Below are positions 48,639 to 58,193 of a stretch of 64,000 nucleotides of DNA, in pieces (positions within the stretch are counted from its first letter, which is position 1; each line of letters opens with the position of its first letter). Position numbers and translations under genes: made by a program. The notes below the pieces were generated by a model that was not told where the DNA came from, made no database searches, and was given only the letters and a program-made list of their open reading frames with translations. Source of the DNA: Ensifer sp. IC4062 (GTDB taxonomy: Bacteria; Pseudomonadota; Alphaproteobacteria; Rhizobiales; Rhizobiaceae); assembly GCF_020193575.1 (NCBI RefSeq), contig NZ_JADYVD010000031.1, positions 29,551-93,550 of the forward strand, written 5' to 3'.

Positions 48639-49544
48639 TTATGCCGCTCGGATGCGGCTTTCGTGAGACAAAACGATCTCGCGAACGGATTCAAAGACCA
48701 TATCGCCGATGTCCGCTCTGTTAAGGGCGAAGGCGACATTCGCCTCGATGAAGCCTTGCTTCGAACCGCAATCGAAGGTTCTGCCCTCGTAGGGATGGGC
48801 GTGAAAGGGCTGATTTGCCGAAAGCTTCAGCATCCCGTCGGTCAGCTGGATTTCATTGCCTGCGCCGCGTTGCTGGTGCGCGAGAATGGAAAAGATCTCC
48901 GGCTGGAGGATGTAGCGTCCGTTGAGGTAGTAGTTCGAAGGAGCCTCGCCAGCGGCGGGCTTTTCCACCATCTCAGTTACGGCAAAACCGTGCCGCACCG
49001 TTCCGCCCTTGCCGACAATGCCGTAATTCGAGGCGTCTTCGGGGGCGCATTGCTCTACGGCGACGACATTGCCTCCGACCTCCCGGTAGAGATCCATCAG
49101 GCCGGCCATGCATCCGCGGGCGCCGAATGAGACCATGTCGGGAAGCAACAGCGCGAAAGGCTCGTCGCCGATAAGATCACGCGCGCACCACACCGCATGG
49201 CCAAGGCCGAGCGGAGCCTGCTGGCGTGTGAAGCTCACGGAGCCAGCTGTCGGCAGCATGCTTTCAAGCTCGGAAATCTGCGCATTCTTGCCCGAGCGCG
49301 ACAGCGACGAGATGAGTTCCGGCGTATCATCGAAGTGGTCCTCGATCGCCTGCTTGTTGCGGCTGGTGACGAAAACGATGTGCTCGATGCCGGCCTGACG
49401 GGCCTCGTCCACGGCATATTGAACCACGGGCCGATCGACGATCGTCAACATTTCCTTCGGCACGGCCTTCGTTGCGGGAAGGAACCGGGTTCCGTTCCCG
49501 GCAACGGGGATCACTGCTTTCCTGACGGTCCTGATACGGTCCAT
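48639..49544 (-). CDS. exoN: UTP-glucose-1-phosphate uridylyltransferase ExoN
   Basis: A 301-residue enzyme making UDP-glucose for polymer assembly. The nucleotide-binding signature is [20 protein letters not shown], followed by [37 protein letters not shown] is the sugar-nucleotide segment. The length is normal for GalU-type enzymes. It follows exoO by a single base in the leftward operon. Confidence 0.95.
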   Translation of the reverse strand: MDRIRTVRKAVIPVAGNGTRFLPATKAVPKEMLTIVDRPVVQYAVDEARQAGIEHIVFVTSRNKQAIEDHFDDTPELISSLSRSGKNAQISELESMLPTAGSVSFTRQQAPLGLGHAVWCARDLIGDEPFALLLPDMVSFGARGCMAGLMDLYREVGGNVVAVEQCAPEDASNYGIVGKGGTVRHGFAVTEMVEKPAAGEAPSNYYLNGRYILQPEIFSILAHQQRGAGNEIQLTDGMLKLSANQPFHAHPYEGRTFDCGSKQGFIEANVAFALNRADIGDMVFESVREIVLSHESRIRAA

Positions 49545-49545
49545 T

Positions 49546-50559
49546 CTAACGTCCTTTGCTTGTATGAGGGCTGTCGCCCAGCGGGGATGGTTCGGCCGCC
49601 GCCGTCATAGGGGCGGTGTTTGCCGAGCGCGCCGCAAGGCGGCGCAGTCGTACGGCGATCGGCATGTGCAGATGCCGAAGCGCAAGCGGGTCGGCGAGGG
49701 CGGCCTTCAGGGCGCCAGCCAACGATCTGTTTTTCAATTGCTCGACGAGCAGGAGAAACGAGCGCGCCTGGTGGAAGCCGCGGGTGCGTTTGCGCTGCAT
49801 CCTCTCCGACAGGATATCAAGGGGGTAGCGCCGCAGGAACGCTTCATCGGCGGACATCATCGCGTCGATATGGTCGAGCTTGAGCACGCGCGAGATGGAC
49901 CCCTCGCGGATATGATAGACATAGCCGGCAGAGGGCTCGATGGCGCAACGACCTCCAGAGGCAAGCGCCGAGGCAAGCAGGATATAGTCCTCGCCGATCC
50001 GGAGCGCCTCGTCGAAACGAAGCTCGTGCGCCTCAAGGAAGCGCCGTTCGAAGACGGGCTTCATGTAGCCGAAGTTGTGCTGGGAGCGGAAGATCACGTT
50101 CGACTCAATGAAGGCGGGGAGCGTCAAAAGCGGCTGCCGAGCGAGTTCGGCCTCCTGGAACATTCTGACGCTCCGCCCGTCGAGCGAAACGACGTCGAGA
50201 TTGTCGACGACGACCTGTGCTCCGGTGTTCTCGGCGCGCTCAATCATACGCGCCAGCCGATCCGGCCTCACGGTATCGTCTGAATCGAGAACCGCGATCC
50301 ACTTGCCGCGGGCTGCCGCCAAGCCGGCGTTGCGGGCGCCGCCCGGGCCGCGATTTTGCTCGAGAGCGATCAGGCGCACTCTCGGGTCAGCGATTGTCGA
50401 AACGATCTCCACCGTTCCGTCCGATGAACGGTCGTCGACGACGACCACCTCGACGGTAACGCCTTCCTGCCGAAGCGCGCTCTCGACGGCTCGGACGATG
50501 GTGTCCACGGCGTTGTAGGCGGCTACGACGAAGGTGACGTCGGGAACGAACCCGCTCAT
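49546..50559 (-). CDS. exoO: succinoglycan glycosyltransferase ExoO (GT2)
   Basis: A 337-residue GT2 enzyme. The Rossmann-like start is [20 protein letters not shown], followed by [15 protein letters not shown] and the metal-binding D-S-D in [20 protein letters not shown]. In S. meliloti ExoO adds a glucose (fifth sugar of the octasaccharide) with UDP-glucose at the inner membrane. ATG 50559 has GGAGGTGA upstream and overlaps the exoM stop (ATGA). The assignment among the GT2 enzymes rests on position in the conserved gene order. Confidence 0.9.
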   Translation of the reverse strand: MSGFVPDVTFVVAAYNAVDTIVRAVESALRQEGVTVEVVVVDDRSSDGTVEIVSTIADPRVRLIALEQNRGPGGARNAGLAAARGKWIAVLDSDDTVRPDRLARMIERAENTGAQVVVDNLDVVSLDGRSVRMFQEAELARQPLLTLPAFIESNVIFRSQHNFGYMKPVFERRFLEAHELRFDEALRIGEDYILLASALASGGRCAIEPSAGYVYHIREGSISRVLKLDHIDAMMSADEAFLRRYPLDILSERMQRKRTRGFHQARSFLLLVEQLKNRSLAGALKAALADPLALRHLHMPIAVRLRRLAARSANTAPMTAAAEPSPLGDSPHTSKGR

Positions 50560-51506
50560 TGCGACGTCACCTCCGTTGCTCCGTATTGTTGAAGTTCCTT
50601 GTGCCCCAGGAGCCCGCTCACGACGCCGGCATGCATGATCGCGCGGAGTGCATAACGATTGCGGTATACGGGCGAGGGCAGGAAAAGCAGGGTCGCCAGC
50701 GAGCAATAGGCGGATTTGGCCGAGGCCAGGGCAAGGTTCCAAGGCTGCCGTGAACGGGTCGATTTCTCCGACAGCAGGCGGCCATGCGTCTGGCCGGAGC
50801 GAAAGCGACGCTTCGAAAGCCACGAAAACGAGGCCCGTTTCTCCGGCACCGGTTCGTGAACCCAGGCCTCCTGGGCGAAAGCGATGCTTCCTCCGGCGTC
50901 ATGCATAGCGGAGAAGAAGTCCGTATCCTCGCCGCCGCTTTTGCCGAGTGCGAGCTTGAAACGACGGCCAATTACCGCCGGAGCTCCGACGTTCAGCAAA
51001 ACGTTACAGGTGTAGCCGGTGCGAATTTCACCGCCGACCCAGACCGGCCGCGTCGAATGAAAATCGCCGTGACGCATCCAGGCGGGCGCCGACATGTCGT
51101 AGGCCGCACGCACGGGGCCCAGGACCGCCTCGGCACCAGTCGCCCGCGCCGTTTCCAGGAGGGCTGCCAACCACTCTTTCGAAGCGGTCTCATCGTCGTC
51201 GATGAAGGCGAGGAAATCGCCTGTGCTGTTGTCCAGGCAGGCGTTGCGCGCGAGCGAGATGTTCGAGGCTGGGCAATGCACGTAGGTAATGTCGAAAGGC
51301 ATCTTCGAGCGGAGGGCCTCAATGTGAGGCTTTGCTGTCGGTTCGACGTCATTGTCTGCGACGATGATACGGATCACGGCCCGCGCGGGCACGGTGATTG
51401 CCGCGAGCGAACGCAGCGTCTGGACGACCTCCGGTCGCCGAAAGGTGCAGACGGCGATATCGATCCGCAGAGGCTTTTGGGACGGTTCGTTGGTTGCGGC
51501 CATCAT
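50556..51506 (-). CDS. exoM: succinoglycan glycosyltransferase ExoM (GT2)
   Basis: A 316-residue GT2 enzyme: RIDIAVCTFRRPEVVQTLRS near the start, RIIVADNDVEPTAKPHIEAL, and the acidic D-D-D-E motif in GDFLAFIDDDETASKEWLAA. ExoM of S. meliloti adds the fourth sugar. ATG 51506 overlaps the exoA stop (ATGATG); ATG 51503 is equally possible. It is translationally coupled on both sides. Confidence 0.9.
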   Translation of the reverse strand: MMAATNEPSQKPLRIDIAVCTFRRPEVVQTLRSLAAITVPARAVIRIIVADNDVEPTAKPHIEALRSKMPFDITYVHCPASNISLARNACLDNSTGDFLAFIDDDETASKEWLAALLETARATGAEAVLGPVRAAYDMSAPAWMRHGDFHSTRPVWVGGEIRTGYTCNVLLNVGAPAVIGRRFKLALGKSGGEDTDFFSAMHDAGGSIAFAQEAWVHEPVPEKRASFSWLSKRRFRSGQTHGRLLSEKSTRSRQPWNLALASAKSAYCSLATLLFLPSPVYRNRYALRAIMHAGVVSGLLGHKELQQYGATEVTSQ

Positions 51507-52495
51507 GGGATCACCCGAAACCGTCGCAAGTCGAGAAGTTCGCGCCAGAAACCGGCCGACCAGGCGAGGTGCATGACCATTGCCGAGACCGCGGCCAGCG
51601 GCCCATAGGGATTTCGCTGGCCGAGCGCCATCCATGCGCCATAACCAAGGCACGCGAGAGCCCAGACGCCAAACGGAATGGCTGCGACCCAGTTGACGAC
51701 CGCAAGCAATGCTCCGACCGCCACGGGCGCGACTGCCAGCGGCAGCATCTGCCGCAAGCTGGGCATGGCGCGATGCTTGAGAATATTCTTTGCACGGCCG
51801 CGGCCATAACCGAAATATTGCCAAAAGAGCGGACCGACGTCCGCGCGTGGGTAGTAGACCATGTTCGTCTTGTCGGTCATCCAGATGCGGTAGCCGGCTT
51901 TCGCCAAGCGGTAATCCAACTCGGCATCTTCATTGTGGCTGAAGGTCTCGTCGTAACCGCCAACCGCCTGGAAAGCTGCGATGCGCATGAGCGCGTGGTG
52001 TCCGTGTTCGGCCCAGTGACCGGCCGCGCCGGCCCGGTGTTTGGAGCCGCCGTTCCCGAGCGTCGAGTTCTGGGCGAAGGCGGTTGCCTTCTGAAACGTG
52101 CTGAAGCCGACCGTCTGCATCGCTACGACCACGGAATCCGCATCGGTCGCCAGGGCCTCTTCGACGAGACGCTGACAATAATCGTCAGGGTAGCTCCCGT
52201 GCGCGTCGATGCGGATGAGGTAGTCGAAGGAGGACCCAAGTTCCGAAACGGCCCGGTTGATCGCCGCGCTCTGTATGCGCTTCGGGTTGTCGAGGAAGAG
52301 GACACGTTCATCCTCGGCGGCAAGGTGGCTCGCGATCTTACGGGTGCCGTCGGTGCTGCCGCCGTCAACGATCGCAATCTTTGCGCTCAGCGGCTCCAGC
52401 GACGGGCGCAGCTTTTCGACCAGCCCCTCGATGTGCTCGGCCTCGTTGAGGCAAGGGATGACGATCAGGCTGGAGGTCGAGTGGTTCGTGTTCAT
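51503..52495 (-). CDS. exoA: succinoglycan glycosyltransferase ExoA (GT2, membrane-bound)
   Basis: A 330-residue protein, the length I recall for ExoA. The GT2 core has LIVIPCLNEAEHIEGLVEKL, IAIVDGGSTDGTRKIASHL and a DAHGSYPDDYC metal motif. The C-terminus has two or three hydrophobic helices (about 240-300). It adds the second sugar (glucose) to the lipid-linked galactose made by ExoY. The ATG overlaps the exoL stop by 4 bases (ATGA). Confidence 0.92.
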   Translation of the reverse strand: MNTNHSTSSLIVIPCLNEAEHIEGLVEKLRPSLEPLSAKIAIVDGGSTDGTRKIASHLAAEDERVLFLDNPKRIQSAAINRAVSELGSSFDYLIRIDAHGSYPDDYCQRLVEEALATDADSVVVAMQTVGFSTFQKATAFAQNSTLGNGGSKHRAGAAGHWAEHGHHALMRIAAFQAVGGYDETFSHNEDAELDYRLAKAGYRIWMTDKTNMVYYPRADVGPLFWQYFGYGRGRAKNILKHRAMPSLRQMLPLAVAPVAVGALLAVVNWVAAIPFGVWALACLGYGAWMALGQRNPYGPLAAVSAMVMHLAWSAGFWRELLDLRRFRVIP

Positions 52496-53700
52496 AGCAA
52501 TCCACCCTCGTTGTGGCGGGGCTCCGGTATGGCCGGAGTCGGCATGATTTGTGTCGTTTCGACAGCGAGTGCCGCGAGGCGCCGCACCAGGCCCTCGCAG
52601 TCGGTGCGGTCGAAGACCCAGGTGCCGGGATTGCACTGGGCGACGCCGTTAGCCGCTTCGACGTAACGATCTGGCGTCATCGGACCGATCAGAGTGGCGA
52701 GGCTCTCTGCGTTGGTCTCTTCCAGCACCAGTCCGATGCCACGCACAGAGAGGAAACGTGCCGTCTCCGTGCCCTTCATCGCGATCGGCACGCGTCCGTA
52801 ACGGCACCCTTCATAGAGGCGGTTCGGCAGCAGCCATGCGGAATTCTGGCCTTCCTCGAAGAAATCGATCGCCCATGTGAAATGAACACCTCCATAAATG
52901 TCGGCGAGGTCTTCCGGATTGCGGTAGGCACCCTCAAAGCTCATAAAGGGCTCATTCCGGACGAATGCGTCAAAATCCGCGAATTCAGAGTAGGCAGGCC
53001 TGCCCCGCAAAACGATTTCGAAGCGCCCCTCCATCTTTCGGGAGAACTCGGCGAGCAGCGCGAGGGACTTGGCACAGCGCAACGCACCGAACCAGCCGAT
53101 CTTCCACGGCGGACCGGGCACCGGGCATTGCGCGGAATCGGCTATCCGATCCGCAGGGCCATCGATTTCGAGGACTTTGTTTTCGAGAAGCAGCGCCGGC
53201 GCATCGAGCCCCGAAAGCGGCCGGAAATAGTGTTCGATGAAGGCTGGCGAGCTGGTGATCAGCCAGCGCGCATCTCGTCCGAGACGAGCCTCGGTGGCAC
53301 GCAGCGCACGCCCGACGACGTCCTTGCGCAGAAGCAACCGGTGGATGTCGAGGCATTCATAGACAATCGGCACCTGCCCGCCGAAAAGCGTGACGGCGCG
53401 TTTGGCAACCGCCAGCATCTCGAGGTTGCGTGCGATGATCAGGTCGGGTTTGCCGACGTGCGCCAGCTTGCTCTTCAGTGAAAGACAGGCAGCGGCAACC
53501 GCGCCGATACGCTGCGCGAAGCGACCGTCGGCCGTAACCCCCAGTTCAATCGGCTTAATGCCAGGCATGGCGCCTAGCGAATTAGCATCCCGGCGAAAGC
53601 CGGCAAGCGTCACATTCGCGCCGCCTGCGACCAGCGTGAGAATCCGACGGCGTACAGCAGGATCGGCAAGGTCCTGTGCCAAATAAAGTATCTGCAGCAT
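52492..53700 (-). CDS. exoL: succinoglycan glycosyltransferase ExoL
   Basis: A 402-residue protein with a GT-B-like layout: an N-terminal MLQILYLAQDLADPAVRRRI, a central IARNLEMLAVAKRA and PIVYECLDIHRLLLRKDVVG, and a C-terminal donor-binding part with PNRLYEGCRYGRVPIAMKGT. ExoL of S. meliloti adds the third sugar. The gene is 109 bases from exoK and overlaps exoA by 4 bases. Confidence 0.9.
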   Translation of the reverse strand: MLQILYLAQDLADPAVRRRILTLVAGGANVTLAGFRRDANSLGAMPGIKPIELGVTADGRFAQRIGAVAAACLSLKSKLAHVGKPDLIIARNLEMLAVAKRAVTLFGGQVPIVYECLDIHRLLLRKDVVGRALRATEARLGRDARWLITSSPAFIEHYFRPLSGLDAPALLLENKVLEIDGPADRIADSAQCPVPGPPWKIGWFGALRCAKSLALLAEFSRKMEGRFEIVLRGRPAYSEFADFDAFVRNEPFMSFEGAYRNPEDLADIYGGVHFTWAIDFFEEGQNSAWLLPNRLYEGCRYGRVPIAMKGTETARFLSVRGIGLVLEETNAESLATLIGPMTPDRYVEAANGVAQCNPGTWVFDRTDCEGLVRRLAALAVETTQIMPTPAIPEPRHNEGGLL

Positions 53701-53809
53701 GAAAACGTCCGTTTCCGTGCTCAGCCCCAGCCGAGCTTAGTTCAGTTTTTTGTGCATCGCAACAGGTTGGTGCAAATGCTCAATTGTTGGTCAAATGCCC
53801 AGAATGCGC

Positions 53810-54607
53810 TCAATCCATGCGGCAGGCGACTGACTCGGCGAACTGGCACTCGTCGCCAGGAGCCGTGAAGGCGACGCGATCAACCTGTAGCGTCGTCGGC
53901 TCCTTGTAGGAGAATGTGCCCATCCAGTCGCGGAGGGTGTCCGTTCCCCAAAGGCTGAAGAAGATCTTCTGCGCATTCGACGGGATTTTCGCCGGATCCG
54001 TGACCTCATGGACCAGCTCGCCATTAACGTAATAGCGGATCCGTTCCTTCTCCCAGACAAAAGCGTAATCGTTGAAGCCCTGGTTGGCGCCGCCGGGAAC
54101 ATCGGCAAGATACTCGTTACCGCCCTTGGCCGAGACATATTGATTGACCTGGACTTTCGCCGGATTCTTGCCGAGCACTTCGAAATCGATTTCGTCGTGC
54201 GGTTTCTTGTCGGCAGGACCGATGTAGGTGAAGAAAGCCGAGTTCAGTCCAGACCCGTCCGCTGTCTTTATCCGCGCCTCGTAAGTGCCGTAGCCGAACC
54301 GCTTGCGGGTCTGAATTTCACCGCAGGCGAAATTGCGTTCGCCCTCCTTTCGGTGCTCGAAGACAAGTTCCAGAATGCCGTTGTTTATTTTTACCTGCTT
54401 CTTGGACCAGGTGCAGTTCTGGTGGGCGCCATTGTTCCACCCGTCGGAGACAAACCAGAAGCCTGTGTTCAAACTGTCGAAATCGTCCATAAAGGACGCG
54501 CCGTTGGCGCCCGACTGGGCGGCCACCGTTCCAGCGAGGCCGACGAGCGGGAGCGTGATAAATGTGAAGTAGCGCAGGCGCGCATAACAGTCGGATATCA
54601 TTGTCAT
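53810..54607 (-). CDS. exoK: endo-beta-1,3-1,4-glycanase ExoK (GH16)
   Basis: A 265-residue secreted enzyme with a signal peptide (residues 1-30, TVAAQS). The GH16 active-site motif is KPHDEIDFEVLGKNP (E-I-D-x-E, nucleophile and acid/base). WSKKQVKINNGILELVFEHR and IFFSLWGTDTLRDWMG are conserved sheet segments. It trims nascent succinoglycan to low-molecular-weight forms outside the cell. All catalytic residues are kept, although the next gene upstream (exoH) is a remnant. Confidence 0.93.
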   Translation of the reverse strand: MTMISDCYARLRYFTFITLPLVGLAGTVAAQSGANGASFMDDFDSLNTGFWFVSDGWNNGAHQNCTWSKKQVKINNGILELVFEHRKEGERNFACGEIQTRKRFGYGTYEARIKTADGSGLNSAFFTYIGPADKKPHDEIDFEVLGKNPAKVQVNQYVSAKGGNEYLADVPGGANQGFNDYAFVWEKERIRYYVNGELVHEVTDPAKIPSNAQKIFFSLWGTDTLRDWMGTFSYKEPTTLQVDRVAFTAPGDECQFAESVACRMD

Positions 54608-54612
54608 TACCT

Positions 54613-54939
54613 TTATTGCGGGGAATAGCTCGCATGTCCGCCATCTTGTGCCGGAAGCGCCATTCGCCTTGCACCTGCGCGGCTGCCCGTAAGGGCGCCG
54701 AGCAGGTCGGGTGCCAGTCGCCTCATGAGATTGTGGGAAGCGACCAGGATTGCGATCACCAGGATCGGCATCGTGAAGTAGAGGAGGGGGTAGTACGTAA
54801 GTCCGCTCCGGTTCCAGAGCATCCAGAACGGGACGAGCAGCGGAGAATGGGCACAGAAAATCCAGCCGGAAACCAGCACGATGCGCATCAGATCGATCCG
54901 CGACGAAACATTCGCGTCCATACCCACGATGTCAGTCAC
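54613..54939 (-). pseudogene. exoH: exoH remnant (succinyltransferase with a large in-frame internal deletion)
   Basis: Only 108 residues remain of a protein that is normally about 370. The first part, ANVSSRIDLMRIVLVSG, is the start of an acyltransferase-3 membrane protein. It runs directly into WIFCAHSPLLVPFWMLWNRS, which belongs near the C-terminus of ExoH, and then to the normal tail LLGALTGSRAGARRM. About 260 central residues, including the catalytic His region and most membrane helices, are gone without a frameshift. The ExoH comparison is from memory. Succinylation activity should be absent. Confidence 0.8.
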
Positions 54940-55608
54940 TCCCTATCTGGCAGCGCCTCGGCGGCAGCCGTTTCAACAGAGCAGTCTTGAGCCCGTGAGA
55001 CATAAACTAGGGCATGGGCGAAGAAAAAATATGGCGGTGCAACAGAAAAATACGACGAATCATGCTGCACTGCACCTAAGCGGCGAACCCCTTGAAAGCC
55101 GGCGGTGACCGCTTCATGCCGTCCTTCTTCGAAAAACCTCGGTTTCGTCGCATGTTGCAGAAATTGTGCCCTGCAAAATTTGGGGGCACGCAAGGGTTGA
55201 GTTACCGAAGTATGATTTTTTAATCGATTGTTTTTTCTGACGCCCAATCGGGATGTCGGGGCGACGCAGCGATGAATTGCGGCAAGGTTTGGGCAGCTTT
55301 TTGGCGTTCCCTGGAAGATCGAATCGGCAAGCGGCAAAGCCGTTGAACATGCTCGGAATATTTGCGGCACACCTAGTGCATGATTCCTCAATCGGGACCG
55401 ATTTGAGGATAAAATCATGGAGCAATTCAAAGTGCCACAGCGACGGTTGCGCGTCTCCAAAGCCCGCTCTGCGCCTGCATGCCGGCTTGACCAGCCTTAC
55501 TGATTATCCGCCAAGGGCACGGCTGCCTTGAGCACCGATCCCAAGCGTCGGCCGGCGGCCCATTGTTGCGCCGACGCCGCCAACTCCGCCTGCGCGATGT
55601 ATGTTGCG
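54940..55608. other. intergenic region upstream of the exoH remnant
   Basis: About 670 bases. A mosaic repeat occupies 55386-55460. The rest shows no gene; open frames are short and lack ribosome sites. It should include the promoter of the leftward exoHKLAMONP transcript. Confidence 0.45.
55386..55460. repeat. two-hairpin mosaic repeat, type A
   Basis: CCTCAATCGG at 55386 pairs with CCGATTTGAGG ending at 55408. It is followed by the linker ATAAAATCATGGAGCAATTC and the start of the second hairpin (CCACAGCGACGGTTGCGCGT). Confidence 0.75.
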
Positions 55609-55866
55609 TTAGTCGTCGTCGTGCTTCGCGGAAATGGTTCGCGTCTCGTTCTCCAGCAGCGGTCTGACGATCTCCTCCGTGTCGTCTTTGCGCTTCTCGG
55701 CCACTGCCTTGTCTTCTGATTTTAGCGAGGGCATCAACAGCGCAGCGATGATGCCTATCGGCCCGAGTACACAACCAATCAGCAACCAGCGAAGACTGTG
55801 TCCGCCCCTGAGCGCGGCTACGACCGCGGTCACGATGCTGCATAAGATCCAAATTTCAACGATCAT
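55609..55866 (-). CDS. small membrane protein
   Basis: An 85-residue protein with two hydrophobic segments (residues 3-20 and 27-48, LLIGCVLGPIGIIAALLMP) and a charged C-terminal half (SEDKAVAEKRKDDTEEIV). It lies 18 bases after the end of the exoI frame, possibly co-transcribed with it. It is not a member of the classical exo set that I can name. Confidence 0.6.
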   Translation of the reverse strand: MIVEIWILCSIVTAVVAALRGGHSLRWLLIGCVLGPIGIIAALLMPSLKSEDKAVAEKRKDDTEEIVRPLLENETRTISAKHDDD

Positions 55867-55884
55867 CGATTTCGCTTGCTGCCT

Positions 55885-56424
55885 TCAACACGTCGGCTTT
55901 CGGTTCACGCGTCCGGGCAGTGCCGGACATGACTGGCCGAACTGACTGCGCCAAATCCCGATACCGGCCGAACGGGCGGTCGCCTGCGCGTCAGCATAGA
56001 CGCCCTTGCTGTGCTCTTCCCGGTCGATTGCATTACCGGTCTCCACCAGCTAGCGGTTCACGTCTTTATCGTCGGCGCGAAAGCAGGTCCCGACAAAGCG
56101 GCCATATCGATCGCGCTTGACGAGCTCGCAGCGCGTAGGGCGGGAGGCCGCCAGAAACGCGTCCAAAGCGGAAGCCGCTTCCTCGCCGCATCGATAGTCC
56201 AGGCCTTTCTCATCCAGGCAGACTTGCCAGTCTTCGGGTGCGTCGACGCTGCTGAACTGGATCTGCTCGCCAGCGATTTCAATGGTATCGCCGTCGATTA
56301 CCGTTGCATCACCAATGATCGGCTCGGCCGCTTGCGCACTGTTCGCCGTCATCAGCAGAACCAGGAAAAGCTTAATTTTCCCCTTCGTTACTGGAGACAA
56401 GCCGACGTTGCAACTCGATTTCAT
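55885..56424 (-). pseudogene. exoI: exoI, thermonuclease-family gene with an in-frame amber codon
   Basis: The frame encodes a signal peptide (KIKLFLVLLMTANSAQA) and a staphylococcal-nuclease-like domain: ATVIDGDTIEIAGEQIQFSS, VDAPE and RYGRFVGTCF. After DDKDVNR a TAG (56050-56052) replaces the Trp codon expected in N-R-W-L-V-E. The same frame then continues LVETGNAIDREEHSKGVYAD to a TGA at 55885. The full frame is 180 codons, about the length I recall for ExoI. The gene product is therefore cut by about 55 residues unless the amber codon is read through. Confidence 0.82.
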
Positions 56425-56635
56425 TCGGGGCTGAAAGGAAGGACGTCTGTTGCCGAAAGCCGTTGCGGCCATCCCTATGCCGATCATGCGCAGTTCCCAT
56501 CCAGCCTCAGTCCCCATCAGCCTAACGCAGACAACCGGTCGTTGGCATCCTGCAAAACTTGGGGTGAATGGCCGCGTAGAGCGCATTGCCGCTGATTGAG
56601 CGGGCGGGAGCGAGGCCGACTGGCATGCGAGGCGC

Positions 56636-56710
56636 TCAGAAGACGAATATGTAAAGAAGAACGATAACAATCAGGGGAACACCCATGAGCCAGAGAATGA
56701 TGCCTTTCAT
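56636..56710 (-). CDS. 24-residue membrane peptide
   Basis: MKGIILWLMGVPLIVIVLLY and four further residues, a single hydrophobic helix. A near-perfect ribosome site, GGAGGTAA, lies 6 bases before ATG 56710. Very short membrane proteins with a similar MKGIILWLLG start are, from memory, common in rhizobia. Function unknown. Confidence 0.6.
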   Translation of the reverse strand: MKGIILWLMGVPLIVIVLLYIFVF

Positions 56711-56782
56711 GCCACTTACCTCCATATCGTTAACTGGTAACGCGAAGGCTGGAGAAGCGTTCCCTTTTGGCATGCAGGCAAC

Positions 56783-56810
56783 AAAAAAGGCCGGGGCGCC
56801 CCGACCTTTT
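56783..56810. terminator. bidirectional rho-independent terminator
   Basis: Stem AAGG-CGGGGCG paired with CGCCCCG-CCTT, with A and T runs on both sides. It lies between exoU and the 24-residue peptide gene, so it separates exoU transcription from exoI. Confidence 0.75.
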
Positions 56811-56976
56811 CCTCTTCGCCGCTCTATCTGCCAGTACATCCGTGGTCAGCGTCTCGAGCGCGAAGCCTGCCCGCAGGTCAGGCGATCTCGCCGACAACTG
56901 AACAGGCAATTTGTTGACGCGGATGTGGGAATTCCACAGAGCGATTGCAAGAGCGACCCGATCTTTTGAGCTTCAG

Positions 56977-58002
56977 CTACTCCCGCAGCTCCGTCGTAGG
57001 CGCGTCAAGCAAATAGCGGATGGCACCCGAGCCTCCAAGTGCGACCGGAGCAGAGGATTGACGGGGCCGAAAACGTTCGGTCTTGTCGGCGAGGATACCG
57101 CCGACGATCGCCGGAAGCGCGCCGGGATTTGTAAGGCCATAACCTATCGCGCTCATGAAGCCAGCCTGGTTCTTGAGGTCGAGGAAATATCGCAGTTCAT
57201 AGCGGTCCCGAATGTGGCGCGCATGGCGCCGAATGGCGATGGCGGCATCGGCGCTCAACGACCCTTCGGTAAGGATCGCCCGGTCGGCCTCGTAGAGCCG
57301 CCTCAGGTCTGCGGTTCGGTGGCTGCCGCTTAACGAATTGCCCCGGACAACGGCGGCATAGCCGCAGCTGTGGATGATCTTGTAGCGTGCACCCTTGGCG
57401 AGCGCTCTGGCATAGAGATCGTAGTCTTCTCCTAGGCGCAGGTCTTCCTTATAGCGGAGCCGATGGCTATCAAGGAACGAGCGCCGCATGAGCGGCTTGA
57501 GGAAGCCGATCTCCCCGCGGCGAACGCCGCGCCGGGAGATATTGCCTTCGACGAAACCGACCAGATCGAGCACTCGTGGACTGGGTGTGAAACGGTCAAT
57601 CCGGTCGTCGGCGGTTTCCGCGTGGCTGGCATCGATGAACGCGATGTTGTCTGCAATGAAGTCCCAGCCATGCTCGGAAAGAAGCTGACGAAGACGACCC
57701 GGAAGAAAGAAGTCATCGGCATCCAATATCCCAAGAAGCGGGGACTGCGAGATCGCGATCGCATGGTTGCGTGCGGCGGCGGGGCCGCGGTTCTCGTCGA
57801 AGCGGACCACGTTCAATCGGCCGCTTCCATCATCCGCGGCGCGTGCCGCGCGGGCAGTGTCATCGGTCGACCCATCGTCAACGACGATGACTTCCGAGGC
57901 TTCGGGTTCGGCAAGGGCGGACGCGATCGCTCTAGTGATCGTGTCGGCGGCGTTCTTTGCGGCGATGATGATGCAGACGTTCGTCGGCGCGGCTACGGTC
58001 AT
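56977..58002 (-). CDS. exoU: succinoglycan glycosyltransferase ExoU (GT2)
   Basis: A 341-residue GT2 enzyme: NVCIIIAAKNAADTITRAIA, EVIVVDDGSTDDTARAARAA and the D-A-D motif in LLGILDADDFFLPGRLR. ExoU of S. meliloti adds the sixth sugar. ATG 58002 is chosen for its upstream GGAG and because family members start here; the frame extends to 58083. In S. meliloti exoV and exoW lie between this gene and exoT, but here a terminator and a tiny gene follow. Confidence 0.85.
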   Translation of the reverse strand: MTVAAPTNVCIIIAAKNAADTITRAIASALAEPEASEVIVVDDGSTDDTARAARAADDGSGRLNVVRFDENRGPAAARNHAIAISQSPLLGILDADDFFLPGRLRQLLSEHGWDFIADNIAFIDASHAETADDRIDRFTPSPRVLDLVGFVEGNISRRGVRRGEIGFLKPLMRRSFLDSHRLRYKEDLRLGEDYDLYARALAKGARYKIIHSCGYAAVVRGNSLSGSHRTADLRRLYEADRAILTEGSLSADAAIAIRRHARHIRDRYELRYFLDLKNQAGFMSAIGYGLTNPGALPAIVGGILADKTERFRPRQSSAPVALGGSGAIRYLLDAPTTELRE

Positions 58003-58193
58003 ACTGGGCTCCAGCAGGTGATCGAGATGCGTCGGTGTAATTTTAGTTTTCACCGGCTTTGCAAAAACATGTCCGGCGATCATGTCGCAAACGCGTCAAG
58101 CGCAAATTTTTTTGCAGTGCGGGAACGATCGCCGCGGCCAAGGCCGTGGTCAAATGCCTGCTTTCACCTGCAATGTTTTCTTAAATCCCAGCC

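Noticed and set aside
49546..50823. Long upstream extensions of exoO, exoM and exoA frames
   Set aside because: They overlap the preceding gene by hundreds of bases; the internal ATGs at 50559, 51506 and 52495 have 4-base stop/start overlaps and match known lengths.
56977..58002. Calling this glycosyltransferase ExoW
   Set aside because: The N-terminal sequence and position next to exoX fit ExoU better from memory. An alignment would settle it; if it were ExoW, exoU rather than exoW would be the missing gene.
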